Below, in pieces: positions 19,818 through 28,404 of a stretch of DNA of 64,000 nt (its first letter is position 1; every line of letters begins with the position of its first letter). The stretch covers positions 1 to 64,000 of the forward strand of contig NZ_QICI01000048.1 in NCBI RefSeq assembly GCF_004119445.1, read 5' to 3'. The notes under the pieces were generated by a model. The model ran no database searches. It was not told where the DNA came from and worked only from the letters and a program-made list of their open reading frames with translations. The stretch is from Chryseobacterium sp. CH21. Lineage in GTDB: Bacteria; Bacteroidota; Bacteroidia; Flavobacteriales; Weeksellaceae. Position numbers and translations under genes: made by a program.

Positions 19818-20582
19818 TTAATAATCCATCCAGGATTTGAAAATGGAAGCTTTTTCCCGGCTTACAATAACTTCCATATCGGGCTGTTTTCTTAACTCCA
19901 ATTTTAATTTTCCATTAAAATGATTAAAAATCTGCTTTACAGAATTGATATGGATGATAAATTGTCTGTTAGCACGGAAAAAGAATTTAGGATCCAATTG
20001 TTTTTCAAGCTCTTCCAAGGTTTGTGGGACATTCTCTGCCAATCCTGTATTCAGTACTGCTTTACTGATTCCCAATTCGGTATAAAAGTATAAAATATCT
20101 TCTGCGAGAACGGTTTTGTATCCATCTCTGTGGGCAATCAGAAAACGTTTTCTGTAATCCTTCGGCTGGATATAATTCAGTAATCCTTCGATGGCTGTTC
20201 CTACTACAGGAACGGTTTCCATAAATGTTTCATAGCGTTTTAAAGCAGCATCAAGTTCTTCTTCTTCGATGGGTTTCAGAAGGTAATCTACACTATTGTA
20301 TTTGAATGCCTGTACTGCATATTCGTCATAAGCTGTGGTAAATATGACCGCGCTTTTAATATCATGCTTGTTAAATATTTCAAAGCTGAGTCCATCTGCA
20401 AGGCGCACATCCATCATGATAACATCCGGAACCACATTATTTTCCAGCCAGTGTACCGTTGAGGTGATCGAGTCTTCCACAGACAGGATTTCGATATGGG
20501 GTCTTAACTTCAACAACAGTCTTTTTAATCTATCAGCATTGGGTTTTTCGTCTTCAACTATTAAAACTTTATTAATCTTCAT
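19818..20582 (-). CDS. LytTR-family response regulator
   Basis: A 254-residue regulator: a receiver domain (about 1-120) with phospho-acceptor D58 (VIMMDVRLADG) and the switch lysine in DYLLKPIEEE, then a C-terminal LytTR DNA-binding domain (about 150-250, with FFRANRQFIIHINSV). It overlaps the histidine kinase gene by 4 bp (ATGA), so the two are coupled. It lies upstream of the RND operon on the same strand, which suggests but does not prove that it controls the pump. Confidence 0.9.
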   Translation of the reverse strand: MKINKVLIVEDEKPNADRLKRLLLKLRPHIEILSVEDSITSTVHWLENNVVPDVIMMDVRLADGLSFEIFNKHDIKSAVIFTTAYDEYAVQAFKYNSVDYLLKPIEEEELDAALKRYETFMETVPVVGTAIEGLLNYIQPKDYRKRFLIAHRDGYKTVLAEDILYFYTELGISKAVLNTGLAENVPQTLEELEKQLDPKFFFRANRQFIIHINSVKQIFNHFNGKLKLELRKQPDMEVIVSREKASIFKSWMDY

Positions 20583-21697
20583 ATCAATGGGAGTTTTACA
20601 ATAAATTTATCTTCAGTTTTTTCAATCACAGGCTTAGGATATCCTAAAATTTCGTATCGTGCAATAATATTGGTGAGCCCTACTCCTGAGGAATCGGGCT
20701 TATTGATTAAAGGCAGTAACATATTGGAAACCACCAATTCTCCTTCAGGGTTTGTATAAACATGGATTTCCAGAGGATTTACTTTAGAGGTTTGATTATG
20801 TTTAATGGCATTTTCAACCAGTAACTGTAAAGACAGCGGAAGGGTAAATCTTGATCTGTATTCTTCCTGAATATCTATTTTAAATACCACACCTTCCCCA
20901 ATTCTTTTTTCAATCAGAAAAATGTAGGATTCTAAAAATTTGAGTTCCTCTTCTACAGCGATGATGTCTTTTTTGGAATTGACTAACAGGTATCTGTATA
21001 CTCGCGCAAATTTCTCGGAATAATCATAGCCTAGCTGTTGATCTTCCAGGATAAGCTCTGACAACACGCTTAAATTATTGAAAATAAAATGTGGGTCTAT
21101 CTGAAGCTTAAGCGCCTGAAGCTCTGCGGCCATAGCTGCCTGTTTATGTTTAGAAGCTCTTAGTTTATGGTGAGCAGATTCTACTGCTGTTCTTTTCCAG
21201 TTTTCCAATAAATAATCAACGGTATTAAATGCACTGATAATCAATGATATTACAATATTAGTTGCAATCCATTGTCCCAGGAGTGTATATTCTTTGCGGG
21301 AATCCATTTCGGGTAATGTGACTGAGGTACAGTCTACAATGGCATTAATAATGATCACAATCATCACACTTCCCACGATCTGGAGCAAACACTGAATAAA
21401 CAATCGTTTTATGGTTCTGTTTCTCCAGGGAAGCCACTTATTAAGTGTCTTGTCTATAAATATACTAACCTCTGAAATAATGATAGAAAAAAAGATAATC
21501 CAAGGCGCATCTTCCAGAATCATCTTCAGCGGAGCGTCCAGATATCTTTTCCAAACAGGGTTAAATGGATCAATAAGATAGGAAAAAAAACAGAACGTAA
21601 CCACTGCTAAAGCCCAGATTACGAGCCTCCTTTTCATAGTGGAAAGAATCTTCTTATTTCGTACTATATTTTTCCTGATGGTAGAAATCCTATTCAT
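20579..21697 (-). CDS. LytS-like sensor histidine kinase (His_kinase family)
   Basis: A 372-residue inner-membrane kinase with about four helices (residues 27-45, 63-82, 100-122, 142-162) and no large periplasmic domain. A His_kinase (PF06580) core follows, with H203 in QIDPHFIFNNLSVLSELI and an ATPase domain with NAIKHN and GVGLTNI boxes. This LytS-like class usually signals to the LytTR regulator encoded next, here overlapping by 4 bp. A second possible start is MKRRLVIW, 20 residues in. Confidence 0.88.
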   Translation of the reverse strand: MNRISTIRKNIVRNKKILSTMKRRLVIWALAVVTFCFFSYLIDPFNPVWKRYLDAPLKMILEDAPWIIFFSIIISEVSIFIDKTLNKWLPWRNRTIKRLFIQCLLQIVGSVMIVIIINAIVDCTSVTLPEMDSRKEYTLLGQWIATNIVISLIISAFNTVDYLLENWKRTAVESAHHKLRASKHKQAAMAAELQALKLQIDPHFIFNNLSVLSELILEDQQLGYDYSEKFARVYRYLLVNSKKDIIAVEEELKFLESYIFLIEKRIGEGVVFKIDIQEEYRSRFTLPLSLQLLVENAIKHNQTSKVNPLEIHVYTNPEGELVVSNMLLPLINKPDSSGVGLTNIIARYEILGYPKPVIEKTEDKFIVKLPLI

Positions 21698-21926
21698 ATC
21701 CGGGATTTTATGAATGTAAATATAGAAATAGATTTTATATGCGTATTCTCTATTTTAGGCGAGACCACCAAAACGAGGCCTGAAACGTAAAATAGCACAC
21801 TTCAAATGGATGTGACGGTTCATCACCTGAAAAAGACATTTCATCATCATTTTATGCAACGTCACCTTATTTTTATGATCTGAGAACTACGGTCTATCAT
21901 AGTTTTGTGGTATTAAATCCGGTACA
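21698..21926. other. Divergent promoter region with an 8-bp dyad
   Basis: Between the kinase gene and the stress-protein gene, which are read outward. CTATTTTA (21750-21757) and TAAAATAG (21788-21795) form an inverted pair 30 bp apart around a GGC/GCC core. No clear -7 box was identified. Not coding. Confidence 0.35.
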
Positions 21927-22751
21927 ATGAAAACAATAATTGTCTGCACAGATTTTTCTCAGGAAGCTGAAAACGCTACTCATTATGCTGCTTCTATGGC
22001 TAAAGAAAATAAATACAGGATTATCCTTTTTAATCTGCAAACCATTTCTATTCATGCTCTGAATGCTCAGGCTTCGGCTGATTTTTTCTACACTCAAACG
22101 CTTAAAAATCAGAAAAAACTGGAACATAAAGCAACAAAACTTAATGCTTTGTATGCTATAGAAACCGGGTACCATCTGGCTTCCGGCAATTTTATCGAAG
22201 AACTTGAAAACTGTATCCAGATTCATAAATGTGATTTTCTTGTGATGGGAATGGCAGAAAAAACTCTTGAGCAAAAGCTTTTAGGAAATAGTGTTACAAG
22301 GGCCATTCACAGGATTAAAAAGCCCATCTTAATTATTCCCGCACACATCGAATATACTGGAATCAGAAAAATCCTTTTTGCTTATGATACTCACAAAAGC
22401 ATGACCTGGTCTGCCATGAATGATATTTATTATTTCATTAATGAATTCAATGCTGAGGTTGAGGTATTCAACGTAAGTGAAAGCCTGAAGGATTTTGCAG
22501 AGGTTATTCATGATATTGATCTGAACTCCGGATATGATCTGAACGACATTAAATACAGCTTTAAAATGATTCAATCCATCGAAGTTATCAAGGCAATTGA
22601 AGAGGAAATAAGACTGACCAACCCTGATCTTCTGACAATGGTTCCATACAAATATAACCTTGTGGAATCTCTTTTCCATCGAAGTAAAACAGCTATTATG
22701 GCTTACAAAAATAAAGTACCATTACTATCAATCCCCCTAAACATAGATTAA
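21927..22751 (+). CDS. Universal stress protein (two-domain UspA family)
   Basis: A 274-residue cytosolic protein made of two Usp domains in tandem. The first begins MKTIIVCTDFSQEAENATHY and ends with the nucleotide-loop-like region VMGMAEKTLEQKLLGNSVTR and PILIIP. The second starts at KILFAYDTHKS and ends VPLLSIPLNID. The second domain has lost the clear G-x2-G-x9-G-S/T loop, so ATP binding there is doubtful. It is a single gene read away from the LytS operon. Usp proteins support survival in stress; the precise role is unknown. Confidence 0.88.
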   Translation: MKTIIVCTDFSQEAENATHYAASMAKENKYRIILFNLQTISIHALNAQASADFFYTQTLKNQKKLEHKATKLNALYAIETGYHLASGNFIEELENCIQIHKCDFLVMGMAEKTLEQKLLGNSVTRAIHRIKKPILIIPAHIEYTGIRKILFAYDTHKSMTWSAMNDIYYFINEFNAEVEVFNVSESLKDFAEVIHDIDLNSGYDLNDIKYSFKMIQSIEVIKAIEEEIRLTNPDLLTMVPYKYNLVESLFHRSKTAIMAYKNKVPLLSIPLNID

Positions 22752-22828
22752 GAATCAATAAAAATCTGTTCTCATTTGAATTATCCTTTTTCCCTTTAAG
22801 GGCTAAATTTTACACTTAATCTTGTTTT

Positions 22829-22866
22829 ACAGGACCAGAGAATTGATTTCCGGTCCTGTTTTTATT
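22829..22866 (+). terminator. Rho-independent terminator after the stress-protein gene
   Basis: ACAGGACC (22829-22836) pairs with GGTCCTGT (22852-22859), loop 15 nt, followed by TTTTATTTT. Confidence 0.7.
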
Positions 22867-22939
22867 TTAATTTCATATTATTGCCAATAGAACAGAAAGC
22901 TTCTAAGGAATATTTTCTAATTAAAAAACAAAAACCATT

Positions 22940-23419
22940 ATGTCTTATCTTTTTTCTCAGTATAGATATTTAATTATTTTCGTTTTATTTATTGGATGTA
23001 TTCCATTCTCGGCGCAAAACAATAAAGAACAGAAAGATAACAGCAAACAATGTATGCAAAAGATGAAGCTGGTTTCAGATAAAATCGTTTTGGCTAAGAA
23101 CAATTTTGAAATGTTTATTCCAACGGAAATAATCATAGATCCTCTTCAATCTACCATCATTACAAATGTTCGGAAACCGAACAAACAGGAAAATATAGTA
23201 ACTCACTTTATTATTAAGGAAATTAAATGCAATATGAATGAAGATATTACTTCAGGAAGTATAACTTATACGGTAAAAAGCAACAATCCAAATTCAGCTT
23301 ATCCCCAAAACGGTTTTATCCTGAAAGCAACAAATGAAGGATTGTATTTTTTCAGCAGTACAGATCCTGCAGACGATACACCCGTAATGCCTATTCTGAA
23401 ATTTGAAGTCATCAAGTAG
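22940..23419 (+). CDS. Exported protein of unknown function
   Basis: A 159-residue protein with a Sec signal peptide (LIIFVLFIGCIPFSAQN) and two cysteines in the mature part (KQCMQKM and EIKCNMNED). The body looks beta-rich. I do not recognise a family. It stands alone between terminators, with a good A-rich leader before the ATG. Confidence 0.65.
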   Translation: MSYLFSQYRYLIIFVLFIGCIPFSAQNNKEQKDNSKQCMQKMKLVSDKIVLAKNNFEMFIPTEIIIDPLQSTIITNVRKPNKQENIVTHFIIKEIKCNMNEDITSGSITYTVKSNNPNSAYPQNGFILKATNEGLYFFSSTDPADDTPVMPILKFEVIK

Positions 23420-23466
23420 TTCTTCCAAAGAAAAACACCTTAAAATGGAAGTTGGCAGACCATTTT

Positions 23467-24336
23467 TTAAGAAATCAAAGTGATTAATGCCTGATAGTAA
23501 TTTTCTAATAGACGCGGATTCCCATTCAAAAATAAGTAGGGTTCTATCAATTCCAGCTCCATTAAATGAAATGAATTGTTGATTAAAACCCCATCCACTC
23601 TTGCATAAAGAGTTTCCTCCGGCAGACTTTTCAAATACAATCCCGCCTGTTCTATGTGTAATGGATCCGGTACAGGATAACTGATGCTTCCACCATGATA
23701 ATGCTGCACCCTGAAATCTCCCTGCTTAGGTGTTTTTAATGAGCAATGGCTATATTTTCCGTTAAAAAACAAAAATGACCATTCTCCGTTTTTGATTTCC
23801 TCTACAAAAGGCTGCACCATATAATCCTGTTCTTTCAAAAGGGTTTCAATTTCTGCCGAACGTTCATCAAAATTATCTTTACTTACCGTAATGGTATTCT
23901 GTGCTCCGGCACTTACGCAGGGTTTTACAACCAGTTTCTCAGTATTAAAATGATCAAAAAAATGCCTTTTCAATACAGTTCCTTTTTCAAGATATTCTGC
24001 AGGAATTACCGGAAGTCCTTTTTCTGCAACATTTTTAAGATAGTGTTTATCACTATTCCACTGGATAATTCCGACGGGATTCAGGACCTTTACTCCTAAT
24101 TTTTCAAGACTGTTCAGCCAGTTCAGAAATTCATGTAAATGATTATGATAATCCCATGGAGATTTAATGATAACGACATCATAACTGCTCCAAACTACAT
24201 TGGGATCATTCCAGATGGTTGGAACAATGTCTAAGCCTTTATTGATTAAAAAATTAATCAGCTCTGTATCTTCATCATTGGTTACCCCCTGTGAGAATCT
24301 TTCTTCTTTTTTATAACCTGTTATTGTGATTTTCAT
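23467..24336 (-). CDS. ATP-grasp enzyme (RimK/DcsG-like)
   Basis: A 289-residue cytosolic protein with an N-terminal Rossmann-like domain (YDVVIIKSPWDYHNHLHEFL) and an ATP-grasp fold with the phosphate-binding lysine in KLVVKPCVSAGAQNT and acidic metal ligands in ARVDGVLI and MELELIEPYLF. Close relatives include the cycloserine ligase DcsG and RimK-type peptide-bond-forming ligases, which join a carboxylate to an amine using ATP. The substrate is unknown. It is a single gene; no peptide substrate gene is next to it. Confidence 0.75.
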   Translation of the reverse strand: MKITITGYKKEERFSQGVTNDEDTELINFLINKGLDIVPTIWNDPNVVWSSYDVVIIKSPWDYHNHLHEFLNWLNSLEKLGVKVLNPVGIIQWNSDKHYLKNVAEKGLPVIPAEYLEKGTVLKRHFFDHFNTEKLVVKPCVSAGAQNTITVSKDNFDERSAEIETLLKEQDYMVQPFVEEIKNGEWSFLFFNGKYSHCSLKTPKQGDFRVQHYHGGSISYPVPDPLHIEQAGLYLKSLPEETLYARVDGVLINNSFHLMELELIEPYLFLNGNPRLLENYYQALITLIS

Positions 24337-24550
24337 GCTTCTGCTTTGAATTTTTATTGGTGATTCAATTTCGGGATACCTTATAAATAAACAGAGACAC
24401 AGATTTTTTTATTTTGAAGGGTACAATTGGAATATTTTCATAAAATAAAAACAAATCGATAGATCATATTCAACTGAATATCAAAAAGTCGTAAATTTAT
24501 TAATGGATAAAAACAGTGTTTTCCCTCTTTTTTATAGTTGTATCGTTAGC

Positions 24551-24558
24551 TAATTTTG
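24551..24558 (+). promoter_or_regulatory. TAnnTTTG -7 box
   Basis: TAATTTTG, 25 bp upstream of the lipoprotein ATG at 24584, matches the Bacteroidota -7 consensus. A well-spaced -33 TTG is not obvious. Confidence 0.5.
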
Positions 24559-24583
24559 TTCAATAAAATTAAACACCATAAAA

Positions 24584-25138
24584 ATGAAAACTTACTTTTT
24601 TACTAAGATTTTAACTCCTTTGTGTACAGCGCTTGTTCTGGCTTTTTGTCTGCTAAGCTGTACCCGTTGCTCCGAGCCACCTAAAGAACCCGTTAGTAAC
24701 AGTTATAAAAAGAAACTGATCAGCTATCGTGAAGGCAGAGTTCTTTTTGATGAATACACAAGAACCAATCATGAAGTTCTTATGAAATCCAGAAATGGTG
24801 AACCCGACTCGCGATGGTACTGGTTCTCACTGGAAGATATGGAAGGTTATATAAAGTATGTAAAAGAAAATGCCAGGAAACAAAAATTAAAAAATCCGGG
24901 AATCAGGATTTACATGGGAAAATACCCATTGAATCATCCTAAAAACCGAATGGCAAAACCGGAATATGCAGGCTATCAGACTATATTTTTAGTTCCTACC
25001 GCCCAAAAACGAGAAAGAACCAATGCAATGGCCAGATCTGCCTCTACCGAAGAAAATACGGATGTACCTTCTATAGAATCTATGAACATGACCAACCTGG
25101 CACCACCACCAAAAACGCTGTCAGGAACAATGCCTTAA
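24584..25138 (+). CDS. Lipoprotein of unknown function
   Basis: A 184-residue protein with a lipoprotein signal (ALVLAFCLLSC) and a second cysteine close by (CTRCSEPP). The mature part is basic and hydrophilic and contains RWYWFSLEDMEGYIKYVKEN and IRIYMGKYP, followed by a low-complexity tail. No family recognised. It is the first gene of a likely operon with a multi-helix membrane protein (14 bp on), a histidine kinase and a response regulator, so it may act as an accessory sensor. Confidence 0.6.
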   Translation: MKTYFFTKILTPLCTALVLAFCLLSCTRCSEPPKEPVSNSYKKKLISYREGRVLFDEYTRTNHEVLMKSRNGEPDSRWYWFSLEDMEGYIKYVKENARKQKLKNPGIRIYMGKYPLNHPKNRMAKPEYAGYQTIFLVPTAQKRERTNAMARSASTEENTDVPSIESMNMTNLAPPPKTLSGTMP

Positions 25139-25152
25139 AAAAACACAAAATT

Positions 25153-25796
25153 ATGAACTGGAATATTGAAACAGGGAAACAGATATCGATAATCATATCC
25201 ATTATAGTAATGGTTTTAATGATTATCAAATATAGAAAAACCGGAAAAGAAAATTTGTTTTTTATCATTGGATATCTGTTGTTTTCCCTGATCGATATTT
25301 TCTGTTATTTCTATTTCAAGTTGACAAGCCTTCCTACGGACATCTTTTATGTGATTGGATTTTTAATGATTGTCTTTTTTTTGTATTTATTGTATTATTA
25401 CCAATTACTGTATGTTCCGCTGCTCAAAAAGATGCAGATTATCATTCTGATTCTTTTTGTTCTTAACATTGCTTTCATGTTTTATACAGAGGATGATCTG
25501 CTTCATCATTTTTCTTTTAATATGCTGTATGTAGACATTCTCCTGCTGTTATTTTCTATTATTTTGTTCCTGTACCAGACTTTCAATTCGGATAAGATAC
25601 TGGGAATTAATAATTACCTGCCTTTCTGGATATCAGTGGCATTGCTGATTTTTTTATCGGAAGTATTCCGATTCTGTTTTTCAGAACTACGGTTTCAGAA
25701 AGTATTTATTTCTTCATTTTATTTATGCTGAATCTGATCAGCAACAGTATCCTGATATTCGGTTTATTAGGAAACAAACAGGAAAAAACCCGATAA
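25153..25796 (+). pseudogene. Polytopic membrane protein beside a two-component system, frameshifted in this assembly
   Basis: Six or seven hydrophobic helices in about 214 residues (MNWNIETGKQISIIISIIVM to LISNSILIFGLLGNKQ). The frame breaks at the T5 run 25677-25681. One more T changes the ending from FSELRFQKVFISSFYLC to FFRTTVSESIYFFILFMLN and runs to a TAA at 25794, 14 bp before the kinase gene. It has no known domain. Its place between a lipoprotein and a kinase that has only one helix suggests a sensory membrane partner, somewhat like 7TM sensor modules. Probably intact in the organism. Confidence 0.55.
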
Positions 25797-25809
25797 ATGC
25801 TTCTTAGAT

Positions 25810-26580
25810 ATGGAAGAGAATAATTTGGTCATCATCTTCACCATTACTTTATTCATCATTGTTTTGACAATGATCTTCATCTATACGGTCTTTATCAAGA
25901 AAAAGACAACGCTGCTGATAGCTCAAAAGGAAAAAGATCTCCGGTTTGAAAAGGAACTGGCAACTTCACAGGTAGAGATGAAAGAGCAAACCTTAAACTA
26001 CATCGGGCAGGAATTGCATGATGATCTGGGACAAAAACTTTCTGTGGTCCGGCTTCGTCAAAACCAACTGATTACCAAATTAAAAAGTTCAGAAAAAGAA
26101 GACCTGATTGAGCTGAATGAATTATTAGGGGAATGTATACAGGACATCCGAAATCTATCCAAAACATTGATTACCGAGCAAATTATTCATTTCGGACTGG
26201 CAGAATCCATAGAAAGAGAGGTCAGCAGGATCAAAAAACTGAAATTATTAAAAATAGAATTCATCACTCAAAAGCAGGATATTGATATTACTCCTAAACA
26301 TGGTCTCATCCTTTTCAGGATCGTCCAGGAAAGCATCAACAATATTCTGAAACACTCCAAAGCCAAAAATGTTTCCATACAGATGGAAGATGACTGTGAA
26401 AAACTACACATCAGTATTTCCGATAATGGAAGAGGCTTTGATACCAGCAGTATTCAAGACGGCTCCGGATTGAAAAATATGGAACTGCGGGCCAAACTGA
26501 TTCATGCTGAATTGTCTATACACTCAGAACTGAATAAAGGAACACAAACTTTGATAACCTATCACAAAAATTTATTATGA
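25810..26580 (+). CDS. NarL-type sensor histidine kinase (HisKA_3)
   Basis: A 256-residue kinase with one N-terminal helix (about 7-28), a short coiled linker, the HisKA_3 box with H70 (YIGQELHDDLGQKLSVVR) and a HATPase domain (ESINNILKHSKAKNVSI; DNGRGF; GSGLKNMELRAKL). It has almost no extracytoplasmic part, so it probably relies on partner proteins such as the two encoded upstream. It overlaps the response regulator gene by 4 bp (ATGA). Confidence 0.9.
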   Translation: MEENNLVIIFTITLFIIVLTMIFIYTVFIKKKTTLLIAQKEKDLRFEKELATSQVEMKEQTLNYIGQELHDDLGQKLSVVRLRQNQLITKLKSSEKEDLIELNELLGECIQDIRNLSKTLITEQIIHFGLAESIEREVSRIKKLKLLKIEFITQKQDIDITPKHGLILFRIVQESINNILKHSKAKNVSIQMEDDCEKLHISISDNGRGFDTSSIQDGSGLKNMELRAKLIHAELSIHSELNKGTQTLITYHKNLL

Positions 26581-27221
26581 AAACTATTCCCATAGCGATC
26601 GTTGATGATCATACCTTAATCTCCAAAGCACTGGAGAATATGATCACAGAAAACACTCAATATCGGGTAATTATGAATCATCCCAACGGAGAAGAATTTA
26701 TTGCAGGTGTGGAAAAAGCTTCTGAATTACCCGCTGTAGTACTGATGGATGTTAATATGCCTTATAAAAATGGTATAGAAACGACAGAATGGCTTACCGA
26801 GCATTATCCTGATATAAAAGTGATTGCTTTGACGATGGATGATGATGAAAAAGTGCTCATCAGAATGCTGAAAGCAGGTGCCAAAGGATATCTGCTGAAA
26901 GATATGCAGCCTTCTATTCTCTTTCAGGCAATAGATACTGTATTCGAAAAAGGAAGCTTTTATACAGATTTCGTTGCCCAAAAATTATTGAAAGTAAAAA
27001 CAGAGGAAATGAAAAATGCTTCCCTCCTTTCCGAACTGAAAGACAGAGAAAAAGAGTTTATAAAATGGGCCTGCAGTGAACTTACCTACAAAGAAATTGC
27101 AGACAAGATGTGTTTGAGCCCTAAAACCATTGACGGCTATAGAGATTCGGTTTTTGTAAAACTGGATATAAAAAACAGAGCGGGGCTGGTTCTTTTTGCC
27201 TTGAAACATGATCTGTGCTGA
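26577..27221 (+). CDS. NarL/FixJ-family response regulator
   Basis: A 214-residue regulator with a receiver domain (about 1-125, phospho-acceptor D58 in VVLMDVNMPYKNG, lysine in GYLLKDM) and a LuxR-type helix-turn-helix (about 150-210: LTYKEIADKMCLSPKTIDGY). It is translationally coupled to the kinase gene. It could act on the caspase/trypsin-like gene pair downstream, whose leaders share a sequence element, but this is only a proximity argument. Confidence 0.9.
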   Translation: MKTIPIAIVDDHTLISKALENMITENTQYRVIMNHPNGEEFIAGVEKASELPAVVLMDVNMPYKNGIETTEWLTEHYPDIKVIALTMDDDEKVLIRMLKAGAKGYLLKDMQPSILFQAIDTVFEKGSFYTDFVAQKLLKVKTEEMKNASLLSELKDREKEFIKWACSELTYKEIADKMCLSPKTIDGYRDSVFVKLDIKNRAGLVLFALKHDLC

Positions 27222-27286
27222 TTGAATAGTCCAACTTTTTAAACTCATTTATTATTCTATAAAAACATCTTTACATTCTTTTTACG

Positions 27287-27318
27287 AATCCGGCAGCTTT
27301 TCAAGCTGCCGGATTTTC
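27287..27318 (+). terminator. Strong rho-independent terminator
   Basis: AATCCGGCAGCTT (27287-27299), loop TTC, AAGCTGCCGGATT (27303-27315), then T. It closes the two-component operon and separates it from the peptidase genes. Confidence 0.88.
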
Positions 27319-27446
27319 AATTACATAACAATCTCATTTACAAACAAAAAGGTGTTTTACCTTTTTCAAAATACGGTTTTCTCCTCTGTTTTCGTCCCTC
27401 AGAATGATGGAATTTTGTCATAGAAAAAAACACCAAAAGGCAGAAC

Positions 27447-27469
27447 CCGAAAAGCCGAAACAGAGTAGG
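27447..27469 (+). promoter_or_regulatory. Shared leader element, copy 1 (caspase-like gene)
   Basis: CCGAAAAGCC, 5 nt, AGAGTAGG, ending 22 nt before the ATG at 27492. The same two blocks, separated by 6 nt, occur before the neighbouring trypsin-like gene and nowhere else that I noticed in the window. It could be a protein-binding site or an RNA leader element. Confidence 0.5.
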
Positions 27470-27491
27470 GAATATTTTCAAAACTAATACA

Positions 27492-28337
27492 ATGAAAAAA
27501 GCACTTATCGTAGGTATTAATGATTATGCACCCATCGGATACGGAGGTCCGGATCTTAACGGTTGTGTAAATGATGCGAGAGATATGGCAAACACATTGG
27601 TGATCTGTGGTTTTAGTCCGGCAAAGATTAAAATCCTGACCAATCAAAATGCCACAAGAGCGAATATATTGAACTATCTGAAATCCATGATCAGCACAAG
27701 CGTAAAAGGAGATTCTCTTGTTTTTTATTATTCGGGACACGGAACCAGAGTGGCGAATATCGGATCAGATCTGGAACTGGATGGCCTGGACGAAGCCATC
27801 TGTCCACATGATTATGCCAATAACGGCGTTATTCGTGATGATGATTTTAAAACGGTTCTCAGCAAGCTAAAGGCCGGAGTGAATATGGAAGTTATTTTCG
27901 ACTGCTGTTATTCCGGAACAGGAACCCGAAAAATGGATCTGGGACTGGAAGCGGATTTTCTTAATGAAACGGCCCGTTATATTCCGCCAATGCTGGAAGA
28001 TGAATTTTATCTGACGTATGCCAGTGAAATGGAGGCTTCTAAAAGTTCAAAAAAATCAACTGTATTGACTAAAGCATTAGTCCCTGTTGCCGGAATGAAT
28101 CATACATTATGGGCCGCCGCGAAAGACAATCAGGTATCTATGGAAGGTAATATGAGTGGACAAATACGAGGATATTTCACCTATCATTTCTGTAAAATAT
28201 TACGAGCTACGAATGGAAGCATTGTAAGAAAAACACTTGACAAACAGGTTGCTATCGCCTTAGCTGCAATGGGAGCAGCGCAAATTAACCAGACAGAAAG
28301 CATTACTGCAGAATTTTCACAAAAAATATTCACTTAA
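27492..28337 (+). CDS. Caspase-like cysteine peptidase (family C14, metacaspase type)
   Basis: A 281-residue protein with the p20-like fold signature: KKALIVGINDY at the N-terminus, catalytic H83 in FYYSGHGT and catalytic C139 in VIFDCCYSGT. These are the standard His/Cys dyad of metacaspases, which cut after Arg or Lys. Acidic stretch DLELDGLDEAICPHDY fits the calcium/S1 region. There is no signal peptide or extra domain, so it should act in the cytosol. A trypsin-like peptidase gene follows 67 bp later on the same strand. No gasdermin gene is nearby. A role in cell death, defence or peptide processing is possible but unproven. Confidence 0.88.
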   Translation: MKKALIVGINDYAPIGYGGPDLNGCVNDARDMANTLVICGFSPAKIKILTNQNATRANILNYLKSMISTSVKGDSLVFYYSGHGTRVANIGSDLELDGLDEAICPHDYANNGVIRDDDFKTVLSKLKAGVNMEVIFDCCYSGTGTRKMDLGLEADFLNETARYIPPMLEDEFYLTYASEMEASKSSKKSTVLTKALVPVAGMNHTLWAAAKDNQVSMEGNMSGQIRGYFTYHFCKILRATNGSIVRKTLDKQVAIALAAMGAAQINQTESITAEFSQKIFT

Positions 28338-28360
28338 CCATAAAACTATACCGGCGGAAT

Positions 28361-28384
28361 CCGAAAAGCCATCAAAAGAGTAGG
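28361..28384 (+). promoter_or_regulatory. Shared leader element, copy 2 (trypsin-like gene)
   Basis: CCGAAAAGCC, 6 nt, AGAGTAGG, ending 20 nt before the ATG at 28405. It mirrors the element before the caspase-like gene in both sequence and distance, which suggests joint control of the two genes. Confidence 0.5.
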
Positions 28385-28404
28385 AACACACTAGATTAAA
28401 AATA

